From Actinomycetes bacterium (GTDB taxonomy: Bacteria; Actinomycetota; Acidimicrobiia; Spongiisociales; UBA5794), in contig JAHEJX010000020.1 in assembly GCA_024638645.1 (NCBI GenBank), forward strand, positions 1 to 48,553: a stretch of DNA of 48,553 bases, given 5' to 3'. Below, in pieces: positions 1 through 6,796 of the stretch (positions within the stretch are counted from its first letter, which is position 1; each line of letters starts with the position of its first letter). The notes under the pieces were generated by a model, which saw only the letters and a list, made by a program, of their open reading frames with translations, did no database searches and was not told where the DNA came from. The translations under genes and the position numbers were made by a program.

Positions 1-1016
1 CGATCCTTTCCGGCTCGCTTCAACCGCTCCTCGAGGGCTGGCGGCGACCCGTCACCATGGCGCGCTTCGGCCTCGTCGCCGTACGCTCAATCGCATCCCT
101 GGCCAAACGGTTTGATACCGCTGGCGGCAAGGCGCTGCTTGCCGGGCTCGGCGCCCACTCGATCACGCGCCTTGATGCGGCGGCTACCGGCGGCGTCGGT
201 CTGCTCCTGGGCGCGGCCGGCCACGCTGTGGGATGGCCCATTGCCAAGGAGGGATCACAGTCGATCATCGATGCGCTCGTTGCAGAGCTGCAGCATCTTG
301 GAGGCCGTGTCATCACCGGCCACAGGATCACCCACCTGCGCGACATCGATCGCGGCGTCGCCGTCTTCTTCGACACTTCCCCTTCCGAAGCAGCAGCGAT
401 CGGCGGTGACCGGATCCGTCGGCCGGAGTCACTGACCAAGTGGCCTCACGGACCCGGCTCGCACAAAGTCGATTGGATCCTGAGCGACCCGATTCCCTGG
501 GCAGACGAGCTGTCGCCGCGCACTGCGACCGTCCACATCGGCGGCAACTTCGACGAGATCGTGAAAAGCGAAGCAGATGCGCTTGCCGGCCGGCCACCTT
601 CGAATCCGTTCGGCATCGTCACCCAGCCAAGCTTGTTCGACACGACCCGCGCTCCGCAAGGAAGGCACATCGGATGGGGCTACTGCCACACTCCGGCCGG
701 TTACACCGGCGATGCCACGGAAGTCCTCGAAGCACAGATCGAGCGGTTCGCCCCCGGATTTGGCGACACGATCGTGGAGCGCCACGTGCACACCGCACAT
801 GGGTTGGAGCGGTACAACTCCAACTATGTGGGGGGCGACATCGCCGGAGGCGTGACCAGCCTGTGGCGGCTGTTGGCTCGTCCCCGGCTGAGCCTCAATC
901 CGTATCGGATCGGCGAGCGAACCTTCCTCTGTTCGGCCTCAACTCCGCCCGGTGCAGGCGTTCACGGCATGTGTGGGGTACACGCAGTGCGCTACGCCAT
1001 ACGCGATCTCTCGTAA
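1..1016 (+). CDS. FAD-dependent oxidoreductase, phytoene desaturase-like (5' truncated)
   Basis: The reading frame is open from position 3 with no start, so the gene begins before the window; about 337 C-terminal residues are present. The text fits the NAD(P)/FAD-dependent amine-oxidase/phytoene-desaturase superfamily: a segment of the form GWPIAKEGSQSIIDAL followed by a GG turn (the usual 'build the enzyme's substrate cap and choose the second FAD strand' region) and a C-terminal GAGVHGMCG stretch, which is where these enzymes close over the FAD. The N-terminal Rossmann dinucleotide motif lies outside the window. The substrate cannot be told from this part; carotenoid desaturation is only one option in a broad family. 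It is followed after 28 nt by a lipoprotein gene on the same strand. Confidence 0.8.
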   Translation, partial: ILSGSLQPLLEGWRRPVTMARFGLVAVRSIASLAKRFDTAGGKALLAGLGAHSITRLDAAATGGVGLLLGAAGHAVGWPIAKEGSQSIIDALVAELQHLGGRVITGHRITHLRDIDRGVAVFFDTSPSEAAAIGGDRIRRPESLTKWPHGPGSHKVDWILSDPIPWADELSPRTATVHIGGNFDEIVKSEADALAGRPPSNPFGIVTQPSLFDTTRAPQGRHIGWGYCHTPAGYTGDATEVLEAQIERFAPGFGDTIVERHVHTAHGLERYNSNYVGGDIAGGVTSLWRLLARPRLSLNPYRIGERTFLCSASTPPGAGVHGMCGVHAVRYAIRDLS

Positions 1017-1044
1017 CGCCTGGACAGCGCTACCTTTTTGCACG

Positions 1045-1608
1045 ATGAAAAGGGCCACAGTTCTCGTTGCGCTGGCGCTCGTGGTCGCGGCATGTGGCGG
1101 CAGCGAGGAAGCCGACAACGGCGTGGCCAGCCTGCAGACCGACACACCGGAGCAAACGACCACGACGGCGCCTCCGGTTGCGGGTGACGAGGCTTTGCTC
1201 GAGTTCAGCCAGTGCATGCGCGACGAAGGCATTCCCCTCCCCGATATTGCCGTCGATGCCGAAGGTGCGCCGATCCTGGATCCGGCACTGCTCGACACGA
1301 TCGATGTGCAGTCGGACGAGTTCAACGGGGCCTTTGAGAAGTGCCAGCCGATCCTCGCTGCATCGCAAGCATTCAGCGTCGACATCGACCCGCAGCTCCA
1401 AGCCCAAATCATGGATCAGCTCTTCGTGTTCTCGCAGTGCATGCGAGACGCCGGCTTCGGCGACTTCCCAGATCCGACGGATCTCGGCTCCGGCGCTCCT
1501 CCCTACCCGATCTCGGTGTTTGCGCAGTTCTCCGACCCGGAGTTCGAAGCGGCGATCGAAGACTGCCAGCGCAATCTCGCTTTCCCTGGATTCGGGGGCG
1601 GCGGCTAG
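1045..1608 (+). CDS. Cys-containing secreted lipoprotein (paralogue of the one at 23059-23661)
   Basis: The start at ATG 1045 gives a lipoprotein signal peptide (MKR, hydrophobic core, VVAAC with Cys17 as the lipidation residue); an upstream in-frame start at 952 would bury the signal. After a Thr/Pro-rich linker there are two similar modules: FSQCMRDEGIPLPDI followed by a Cys in FEKCQ, then FSQCMRDAGFGDFPDP followed by a Cys in IEDCQ. Four Cys outside the lipobox suggest two disulfides. The lipoprotein encoded at 23059-23661 has the same order, the same GVASL stretch after the lipobox and the same CMRxxG/CLRxxG modules, so the two are paralogues. The other copy heads an ABC efflux operon; this one stands alone. 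Biochemical function is unknown. The TAG stop shares CTAG (1605-1608) with the convergent exonuclease gene. Confidence 0.75.
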   Translation: MKRATVLVALALVVAACGGSEEADNGVASLQTDTPEQTTTTAPPVAGDEALLEFSQCMRDEGIPLPDIAVDAEGAPILDPALLDTIDVQSDEFNGAFEKCQPILAASQAFSVDIDPQLQAQIMDQLFVFSQCMRDAGFGDFPDPTDLGSGAPPYPISVFAQFSDPEFEAAIEDCQRNLAFPGFGGGG

Positions 1609-2480
1609 TCCTCGCCTTCCCACTTGTGGGGGCGACTGAGAAGCTGCGTGAACCCGAACTCGTCGCAGAATGCTTCGAACTTGGTGCGCGGCACACCGCG
1701 CCAGTAGAGGTCCTCGATCGTCTCTGTGAGCGGCACATCGCGTCGTAGCGTGGCCAGCTCCTTGAACAACAGAGCGTCTTCCATATGGTCGGCAAGAGTC
1801 GCCGCCAGCTTGGCCCCGCCCCGCACCGTCATCCCCCACTGCTCGTAGTCCAGCGGGATGTCCTCGATGTGGCCGAACTTGGCTAGCACTGTCGAAGATG
1901 ACTTGGCGCCCCAGCCGGCCAGGCCGGGGTAGCCGTCTGCGCTGTCGCCGACAAGAGCCAGGTAGTCGGGGATCGATGCCGGAGTCACGCCAAACTTCTC
2001 GATCACGTCGGCTTCGTCGAAGAACTCCCGCTCCCGACGGCGGTAACCGAGCACCTTGGGATGACCGTAGAGCTGTGCCATGTCCTTGTCCGGCGTGTGC
2101 ACCACGACACGGTCCACATCGTCGACGTACTTGGCGGCGGCCGTTGCCAGCGCGTCGTCCGTCTCAAACTCGTACATGGCCCATACGGTCACGCCGATTG
2201 CCTCCATGGCCCGCTCGGCGAGGGGAAACTGGTCCCACAGCTCGGGATCGATGCCGACGCCGGTCTTGTAGCCGGCGTATCGATCGTTGCGCCACGACTC
2301 GATCACGCTGTCGAAGGCTGCAGCGACGTGAGTGGCCCCCGATTCGGCCAGCATTCCGAGGGTCGCCGCGGTGATTCCGTACGTGCCGCCGACCTCCCTG
2401 CCGCTGGGTGAGCGGCGCTTGGGAGCGCCGTAGAAGGACCGGAACAGCTCATATGTGCCATCGATGACATGAAGCTCCAT
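1605..2480 (-). CDS. 5'-3' exonuclease (FEN-like, DNA polymerase I N-domain type)
   Basis: Stand-alone 291-residue relative of the 5'-3' exonuclease domain of DNA polymerase I, a structure-specific nuclease for flaps and RNA primers. Motifs in order: VIDGTYELFRSFYG near the N-terminus (first metal Asp), a FDSVIESWRNDRYAGYK segment (the usual Arg/Lys-containing FDxxxxxxR...YK), EFETDDALAT (acidic metal cluster), TPDKDMAQL (normally TGDKDxxQL), and GDSADGYPGLAGWG (helix-hairpin-helix region, normally GDxxDNIPGxxGxG). Start chosen at ATG 2480, where family homology begins; an alternative start 27 nt upstream adds a poorly matching tail. A TAGGGT box lies 8 nt before this ATG. It is a complete protein without polymerase domain. 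Role in repair or replication is inferred. Confidence 0.85.
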   Translation of the reverse strand: MELHVIDGTYELFRSFYGAPKRRSPSGREVGGTYGITAATLGMLAESGATHVAAAFDSVIESWRNDRYAGYKTGVGIDPELWDQFPLAERAMEAIGVTVWAMYEFETDDALATAAAKYVDDVDRVVVHTPDKDMAQLYGHPKVLGYRRREREFFDEADVIEKFGVTPASIPDYLALVGDSADGYPGLAGWGAKSSSTVLAKFGHIEDIPLDYEQWGMTVRGGAKLAATLADHMEDALLFKELATLRRDVPLTETIEDLYWRGVPRTKFEAFCDEFGFTQLLSRPHKWEGED

Positions 2481-2533
2481 GGCTTGAGACCCTAATCGCA
2501 TCAACACATTCGCTGCCTATCAGATTTGGGGTA

Positions 2534-2566
2534 TTGACAAGATCACGTTCTTGAGCATATGCTCAA
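2534..2566 (+). promoter_or_regulatory. Promoter with palindromic operator of the TetR-containing operon
   Basis: TTGACA at 2534-2539 and TATGCT at 2558-2563 are separated by 18 nt. The -10 is embedded in a perfect 16-bp palindrome, TTGAGCATATGCTCAA at 2551-2566. Two further half-sites follow (ATGCTCAAA at 2572-2580 and TTGCTCAAAA at 2585-2594). The layout is that of a repressor site. Since the last gene of the operon (4329-4958) encodes a TetR-family protein, autorepression is the likely reading; this is inference. Confidence 0.7.
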
Positions 2567-2622
2567 ACCGAATGCTCAAAGCACTTGCTCAAAACAAGAG
2601 TCGGCGCAGCGGAGGTCGAGAG

Positions 2623-3513
2623 ATGTACAAACGAAGCGTCAGGCGGGCCTACTTCGGAATCTCGCCCCATCTCTGGCCATTTGCCGCTTGGCGGATGCTC
2701 GTCGCCTGGGCCGCGATCGGCATCGGCGGCGCGGCGTTGGCCGCATACGTAGCCGGCGTGGACGACCTCAACCCAATTGGTGCCTCATTGGTGGCTTTGA
2801 TCTACTCGGTGTGGATCGGCTTCTTCCTCCTAATCCCCGCGACCGTGCTCACACTCCTGGACGCAGCGTTGATGCGTCGCCCGAACCATCGACCGGCCAA
2901 GTTCGACGCCCGAGCTCGCCGTTTCGATCGGCAGAACCTCGCAAGCTGGGCAGGGTACGCCGGCCTTGTTGGCACCGTCTTTGGAGTTGCCTACCTCTTC
3001 GTCTACCTGAACGCATTCGCAATCGATCAGAGCTACTTGCGCTTACTCAGAGACAACCTGCTCCGTTTTGCCATCGGTGGAGCCGGAGCCGGAGTTGTCG
3101 TGGCGCGGATCATGAATGCCATCCACGACAGGTCGCCGGCCGGATCACTCAACGACCAGCTGCGGCGCGCCGCGGTTCTCTGGGGGGCAACGGTGATCGG
3201 CTTCGCCACGGCGCTGCTCTACTTTGCCGACTCGGCACTGGAACGCTCGATCATTCCGGGGGCCCTGCTCGCAGTAATCGGGGCGGCGGTGATTCCGCAA
3301 CTGGCCGTGACTCCTCCCATGGACCTGTCCCAGATCCCGCCGCCCCAGCTTCCAAGTGCTCCGTCTCCCGGCTCAGAAGATCCTGAAGGGGGCACGGGAG
3401 GCGGAGCAAGGGGGGATTGGCGCAACGCTCCCCCGCCCGAGCTCCCAAGAAACCAACCAACTCGATCGAATTCAAATTCGATCTCGACACCTATGGAGGT
3501 GGCTAATGGATAA
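2623..3513 (+). CDS. Multi-pass membrane protein, first gene of TetR operon
   Basis: A 296-residue hydrophobic protein not recognised from a named family. ATG 2623 is preceded by a full Shine-Dalgarno GGAGGT (2611-2616), which decides it over the upstream in-frame start at 2551 inside the operator. About six hydrophobic segments are visible (roughly residues 20-42, 50-80, 105-130, 145-165, 185-205 and 210-232), with a basic stretch between the second and third. The last 60 residues are a Pro/Gly/Asn-rich tail, probably cytoplasmic and disordered. The stop overlaps the start of the next gene by 8 nt, so translation is probably coupled. No catalytic motif was seen. The neighbours suggest a membrane function induced under TetR control together with a thiol protein. 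Confidence 0.7.
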   Translation: MYKRSVRRAYFGISPHLWPFAAWRMLVAWAAIGIGGAALAAYVAGVDDLNPIGASLVALIYSVWIGFFLLIPATVLTLLDAALMRRPNHRPAKFDARARRFDRQNLASWAGYAGLVGTVFGVAYLFVYLNAFAIDQSYLRLLRDNLLRFAIGGAGAGVVVARIMNAIHDRSPAGSLNDQLRRAAVLWGATVIGFATALLYFADSALERSIIPGALLAVIGAAVIPQLAVTPPMDLSQIPPPQLPSAPSPGSEDPEGGTGGGARGDWRNAPPPELPRNQPTRSNSNSISTPMEVANG

Positions 3514-3913
3514 CACGTTGATCCTGATCTATGCGATCTACGGCACGGTGGCAATCGGGCTCGTCGTGTGGCTGGCACGCACTCTCTTCGCCAACGGAAC
3601 GGTGTTCCTTGCCGACGTGTTCGAGGCCAGGGCAGGAATGGCTGAAGCCGTGAATCGACTGCTGGTCATCGGCTTCTACATGCTGAACCTGGGATACGCG
3701 CTGCTGCTGCTCCCCGGCGGCGACAGGCCCACCACCAACATCGAGGCCAGCGAGCTGCTGATTCGCAAACTCGGCATCTTGCTGGCAAGCCTCGGCGTGA
3801 TCCACTTCGTCAATATGTACGTGTTCTGGAAGATCCGCCAGCGTCGCGAGATCGATATTGCGGAACCTCCGGTGCGGCATCGCACCGTCACCGCAGGCGT
3901 TCAGGAGAGCTAG
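3506..3913 (+). CDS. Small membrane protein, second gene of TetR operon
   Basis: Start at ATG 3506, with GGAGGTGG at 3495-3502 as ribosome binding site. The 135-residue product has an N-terminal membrane segment (about residues 5-24), a second (about 48-66) and a third (about 83-105), and ends in a hydrophilic tail rich in Arg and acidic residues. I do not recognise the family. It overlaps the preceding gene by 8 nt, and its TAG abuts the ATG of the DCC protein with no gap, so the two membrane proteins and the thiol protein are probably made together. A complex of the two membrane proteins is inferred only from this arrangement. Confidence 0.7.
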   Translation: MDNTLILIYAIYGTVAIGLVVWLARTLFANGTVFLADVFEARAGMAEAVNRLLVIGFYMLNLGYALLLLPGGDRPTTNIEASELLIRKLGILLASLGVIHFVNMYVFWKIRQRREIDIAEPPVRHRTVTAGVQES

Positions 3914-4318
3914 ATGACCCTCACCGGGATCACGGTTCTCTACGACGAGACATGTGCTCTCTGCAGGAAGTCGGCGCACTGGCTCGAAACTGAGAAAGCC
4001 CACATCCCAATCGACGTTCTGGCCGCCGGTAGCCCGGCGGCCAGGGCGCGCTTTGGCGACGTCGGAGTTCTCGGCGAAGACCTCGTCGTGGTCGGGGACG
4101 ACGGTCGAGTGTGGTGGGGCTCCCCTGATGCCTACATCATGGCGATGTGGGCCTTGCGCAAGTGGCGTCCGTGGGCAATCAGGCTCAGCCGTCCCGGTAT
4201 GAACCGGCTGGCGGACGCCGTGTTCAAGCGAGTCTCCACCCATCGCAAGGCGATTGGGGCCATACTGGGCGAGCCGTATTGCGCCGACTGCGCTGCGAGG
4301 CCCGTACAGAGGACATGA
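3914..4318 (+). CDS. DCC-family (DUF393) thiol-disulfide oxidoreductase-like protein
   Basis: A 134-residue protein of the DCC family, a compact thioredoxin-like group named for the Asp-x-x-Cys-x-x-Cys motif near the N-terminus. Here the motif is YDETCALCRKS (Cys14, Cys17). The family's following 'V..LA..SPAARARFG' and 'DLVVVGDDGRVWWGSPDAY' segments are visible, as is the aromatic W-R-P-W patch. It adds a second pair of cysteines near the C-terminus (YCADCAARP), which might bind metal or form a second redox pair. The ATG directly follows the stop of the preceding membrane protein, with AGGAG at 3903-3907 as ribosome binding site. DCC proteins are thought to be redox proteins but few are characterised, so the partner is unknown. 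Confidence 0.8.
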   Translation: MTLTGITVLYDETCALCRKSAHWLETEKAHIPIDVLAAGSPAARARFGDVGVLGEDLVVVGDDGRVWWGSPDAYIMAMWALRKWRPWAIRLSRPGMNRLADAVFKRVSTHRKAIGAILGEPYCADCAARPVQRT

Positions 4319-4328
4319 GCCCAAGATC

Positions 4329-4958
4329 GTGAGCACAGACACCAAGACGCGCATCATCGAAGCCACCGTGGCGACAATCAAAGAGGAGGGCATCACGGGA
4401 ACGAGTGCCCGAGCCATTGCCCGTCACGGTGACTTCAATCAGGCGTTGATCTTCTACCACTTCGGCAGCATCGAAGACCTGCTCCACGCCACGATGGAGT
4501 ACACATCGAACGCCCGTATCGAGCTGTACCGATCTCGCCTCGAGAAGGTGCACTCCCTTGCAGATCTAGCCGCAGTTGCCGGCGATCTCCATCGCGAGGA
4601 TCGTGAGTCGGGGAACATGACGCTGCTGACCCAGCTGATGGCCGGAGCAGCCACCGACGAAGTGCGCGCGCAGCACCTCATGACGACATTCGAACCGTGG
4701 ATCGATTTCGTGAAGGAGACCCTCGAACGGCTGGTGGCCGAATCTCCCTTCGGCGGCATGTTCGACATGGACGACATAGCATTCACCGTTTCTGCGCTTT
4801 TTGTCGGCGTCGAGCTGATGTCCGACCTCGACCCTGACCGGTCTCGAGAGTCCGTCTACGACACGATGCAGCTGCTCGCCGCAGCCTTCCAGGGCCTGCT
4901 CGGCGAACCCGGCGAATCGGCCGAACCACAGCCCCGCCAGCAGATTGCAGTGGAGTAG
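4329..4958 (+). CDS. TetR-family transcriptional regulator
   Basis: The start is placed at GTG 4329, so that the protein begins (V)STDTKTRIIEAT, the standard first helix of a TetR DNA-binding domain; a longer frame from 4254 overlaps the DCC gene. The helix-turn-helix follows (TGTSARAIARHGDFNQALIFYHFGSIEDLL, roughly residues 22-52), with the FNQALIFYHF recognition helix typical of the family. The C-terminal ligand-binding domain is about 140 residues, with acidic segments. It is the last gene of the operon that starts at 2623, 10 nt after the DCC gene. It most likely represses the operon through the palindrome at 2551-2566. The ligand is unknown. Confidence 0.85.
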   Translation: MSTDTKTRIIEATVATIKEEGITGTSARAIARHGDFNQALIFYHFGSIEDLLHATMEYTSNARIELYRSRLEKVHSLADLAAVAGDLHREDRESGNMTLLTQLMAGAATDEVRAQHLMTTFEPWIDFVKETLERLVAESPFGGMFDMDDIAFTVSALFVGVELMSDLDPDRSRESVYDTMQLLAAAFQGLLGEPGESAEPQPRQQIAVE

Positions 4959-4973
4959 CCAGCCGCGACGACG

Positions 4974-4985
4974 TATTCTGCGCTC
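4974..4985 (+). promoter_or_regulatory. Leaderless -10 (TATTCT) before the gene at 4986
   Basis: TATTCT at 4974-4979 lies exactly 6 nt before ATG 4986, so transcription would start at or next to the A of the start codon. There is no Shine-Dalgarno sequence. It matches the TANNNT-N6-start pattern seen at ten other genes in the window. Confidence 0.5.
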
Positions 4986-5537
4986 ATGGCAAAGCCGCAA
5001 AGCCTCATCCGGGGCGAAGCTCACCTTCTCAGCAACTGGTTCTCGAATGACTGGCGCATCGAGAACATGGGCACCCAGGTCGCCAGGCTGCGCCGATTCC
5101 CTCGCCTCCACGTCAGCGCGGTGCAACTCGTCGACGGCACAGAGTGGACGCTCGAGCCGGATGGCTTCGCCGTCGTCAAAGCGGTCGATTCTCAGGGGAC
5201 TGAAGTGGGGCGCGTAACCCGGCGCTCGTGGTGGGGCAGGCGCTGGGACGTTACGGGCCCAGGCTTCAACTACGAGCTGGTGAGCCACCCCGTCCCGCGA
5301 CGATGGAATATCGACGTCGGCGGCTCAACGGTCGCCGAAATCAGAGGCTCTCTCGTGTCGTACAACACGGTCACCATCGACGCTCCGCTGTCGTTACCCA
5401 CCGTGGCGGCCGTACTCGCATGGCATGTCATCGCCCGACCGTGGGAGGCCGCAGCCGCCCCGCGTGGACTCGTGCCCCGCACTCGAACTGCCGACACCGC
5501 CGTGGCGCTTGCTTCCGACGTTTCACAACAGCTCTAG
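4986..5537 (+). CDS. Conserved-looking hypothetical protein, possibly LURP-one/tubby-like fold
   Basis: A 183-residue cytoplasmic protein without signal peptide. It reads as a run of short beta-strands: a hydrophobic/aromatic N-terminal half (SNWFSNDWRIENMG, VDGTEWTLEPDGFAVV), a basic Trp-rich turn (RRSWWGRRWDV), then FNYELVSHP, WNIDVGGSTVAEIRG and VTIDAPLSLPTVAAVLAWHVI. The strands followed by one hydrophobic helix near the C-terminus resemble the LURP-one/scramblase-like beta-barrel, but this is a weak structural impression. It is the first gene of a two-gene unit: its TAG abuts the ATG of the sulfurtransferase at 5538. Function unknown. Confidence 0.6.
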   Translation: MAKPQSLIRGEAHLLSNWFSNDWRIENMGTQVARLRRFPRLHVSAVQLVDGTEWTLEPDGFAVVKAVDSQGTEVGRVTRRSWWGRRWDVTGPGFNYELVSHPVPRRWNIDVGGSTVAEIRGSLVSYNTVTIDAPLSLPTVAAVLAWHVIARPWEAAAAPRGLVPRTRTADTAVALASDVSQQL

Positions 5538-6371
5538 ATGGCTTTCGGCCCCATCGTCTCCGGCGGTTGGCTCGCAGGGCACCTCGACCACGAAGGGCTT
5601 GTGCCCGTGGATTGCCGCTGGTATCTAGGAGAGCCTGAGCGCGGACCCGCGGAGTACGACCGTTCCCACATCCGCGGCGCCATCTACATGGACCTAGACG
5701 CGGATCTCAGCTCGCCGGCCGGTCCCGGCCGGCATCCGCTGCCTTCGGCTGCCGACTTCTCGGCCACTCTTGGGGAGAAGGGAATCTCGCCAGACTCAGC
5801 CCTGGTCGCTTACGACGACAGAGGAGGCGCCGTCGCCGCCCGCCTCTGGTGGATGTTGCGCGATTTGGGCCACGAGAGGGTGGCCGTGCTCGACGGTGGC
5901 CTGGCTGGCTGGCCGCAAGAGCTCATGGATGCTGCCGACGTCAATCTGCCTCCTACCAACTACAGCGGCGCCGCCGGCAACATGCCGAGGACTGATCGGA
6001 GCAGCCTTGCGACTCGCCTTCGATCCGTTGTCGCCATCGATGCGAGGGCTGCGGAAAGGTATCGCGGCGCAGTGGAACCAGTTGATCCGATCGCCGGACA
6101 CATCCCAGGCGCCATCAGTGCACCGCTGACCGACAACCTCGATGCCCACATGCGTTTCAAGTCTCCGAGCGAGCTTGCGCTGCGTTTCGAGGCGCTTGGG
6201 GTGGCTGCGGACTCTGCAGTCGTGTCCTACTGCGGGTCGGGAGTTACGGCCTGCCACAACATCTTGGCGATGGAGCTGGCCGGCCTTCCCCCAGCAATGC
6301 TGTATCCGGGTTCCTGGAGCGATTGGGCTACGGCCGGAATGCCGGTAGCCGTCGGAGCCGAAACAGGCTGA
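5538..6371 (+). CDS. Sulfurtransferase (thiosulfate/3-mercaptopyruvate type, two rhodanese domains)
   Basis: A 277-residue tandem rhodanese. The N-terminal domain (about 1-130) is the inactive one: its loop reads YDDRGG, with Asp where the active domain has Cys. The C-terminal domain (about 155-277) carries the active-site loop SYCGSGVTAC, with Cys232 as the persulfide-carrying residue. A CGSGVTA loop is more typical of 3-mercaptopyruvate sulfurtransferases than the CRKG loop of rhodanese proper, but both activities occur in the family. Other landmarks: DRSHIRGAIYMDLD, the GG-W segment LDGGLAGW, and AGHIPGAI. It sits directly after the hypothetical gene at 4986 with no gap, so the two are probably cotranscribed. 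Its product could supply sulfur for cyanide detoxification or cofactor sulfuration; nothing nearby decides. Confidence 0.88.
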   Translation: MAFGPIVSGGWLAGHLDHEGLVPVDCRWYLGEPERGPAEYDRSHIRGAIYMDLDADLSSPAGPGRHPLPSAADFSATLGEKGISPDSALVAYDDRGGAVAARLWWMLRDLGHERVAVLDGGLAGWPQELMDAADVNLPPTNYSGAAGNMPRTDRSSLATRLRSVVAIDARAAERYRGAVEPVDPIAGHIPGAISAPLTDNLDAHMRFKSPSELALRFEALGVAADSAVVSYCGSGVTACHNILAMELAGLPPAMLYPGSWSDWATAGMPVAVGAETG

Positions 6372-6627
6372 ACTGTTTGTGGACACACCGGATCTCCCCC
6401 AAGATCCGGCGAAATGCGGGTAGCGCGCTTGTCGCGAAGCCGACAGGCCTTCAACCCCACCGCAGTCTCGCCCCGAGCGTTCCCAACCCCCCAGGAAACA
6501 TGTCGCTCACGACGAGCTCTGCGTACCGACGGAACGTCGGATAGGAGCAATCTACCAAGGTCCACCACATCTGGCTACCCCAATAACGCTGTTAGCTTTG
6601 TGTACCAACGATTCTCGGGATCTCCTG
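6372..6627 (+). other. Noncoding stretch with a hairpin after the sulfurtransferase gene
   Basis: No credible gene is seen here. A perfect 8-bp inverted repeat, CCGGATCT at 6388-6395 and AGATCCGG at 6402-6409 with a 6-nt loop, lies 16 nt after the stop. It lacks a T-run, so it could be a factor-assisted terminator or a transcript-stabilising hairpin. The remainder is unremarkable up to the dispersed repeat at 6628. Confidence 0.4.
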
Positions 6628-6780
6628 CCTCCTCCTCCAGCGAGCCCTTGGCGAGCGTTGGGGGAGGAGGACGATCGCGCAGCGATCGGACGAACCGCAA
6701 TGCACGCCGCCCGCGAACGACAGGGCTACCTCGGGGCTCCCCCTCCCCCAAATCGGCCTAGCTGTCGAAGGGGGAGACAC
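6628..6780 (+). repeat. Dispersed intergenic repeat, copy A
   Basis: This copy has a hairpin with C-rich and G-rich arms around GAGCCCTTGGCGAGCG (about 6631-6668), then a variable middle, then CAGGGCTACCTCGGGGCTCC and a C-rich end facing GGGGGAG (6770-6776). The same blocks occur in the same order on the opposite strand in copy B (8627-8815). It lies between the sulfurtransferase gene and the 3' end of the endonuclease IV/LigD gene, and contains no coding sequence. Confidence 0.7.
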
Positions 6781-6796
6781 AGGCTGAACCAACGGA

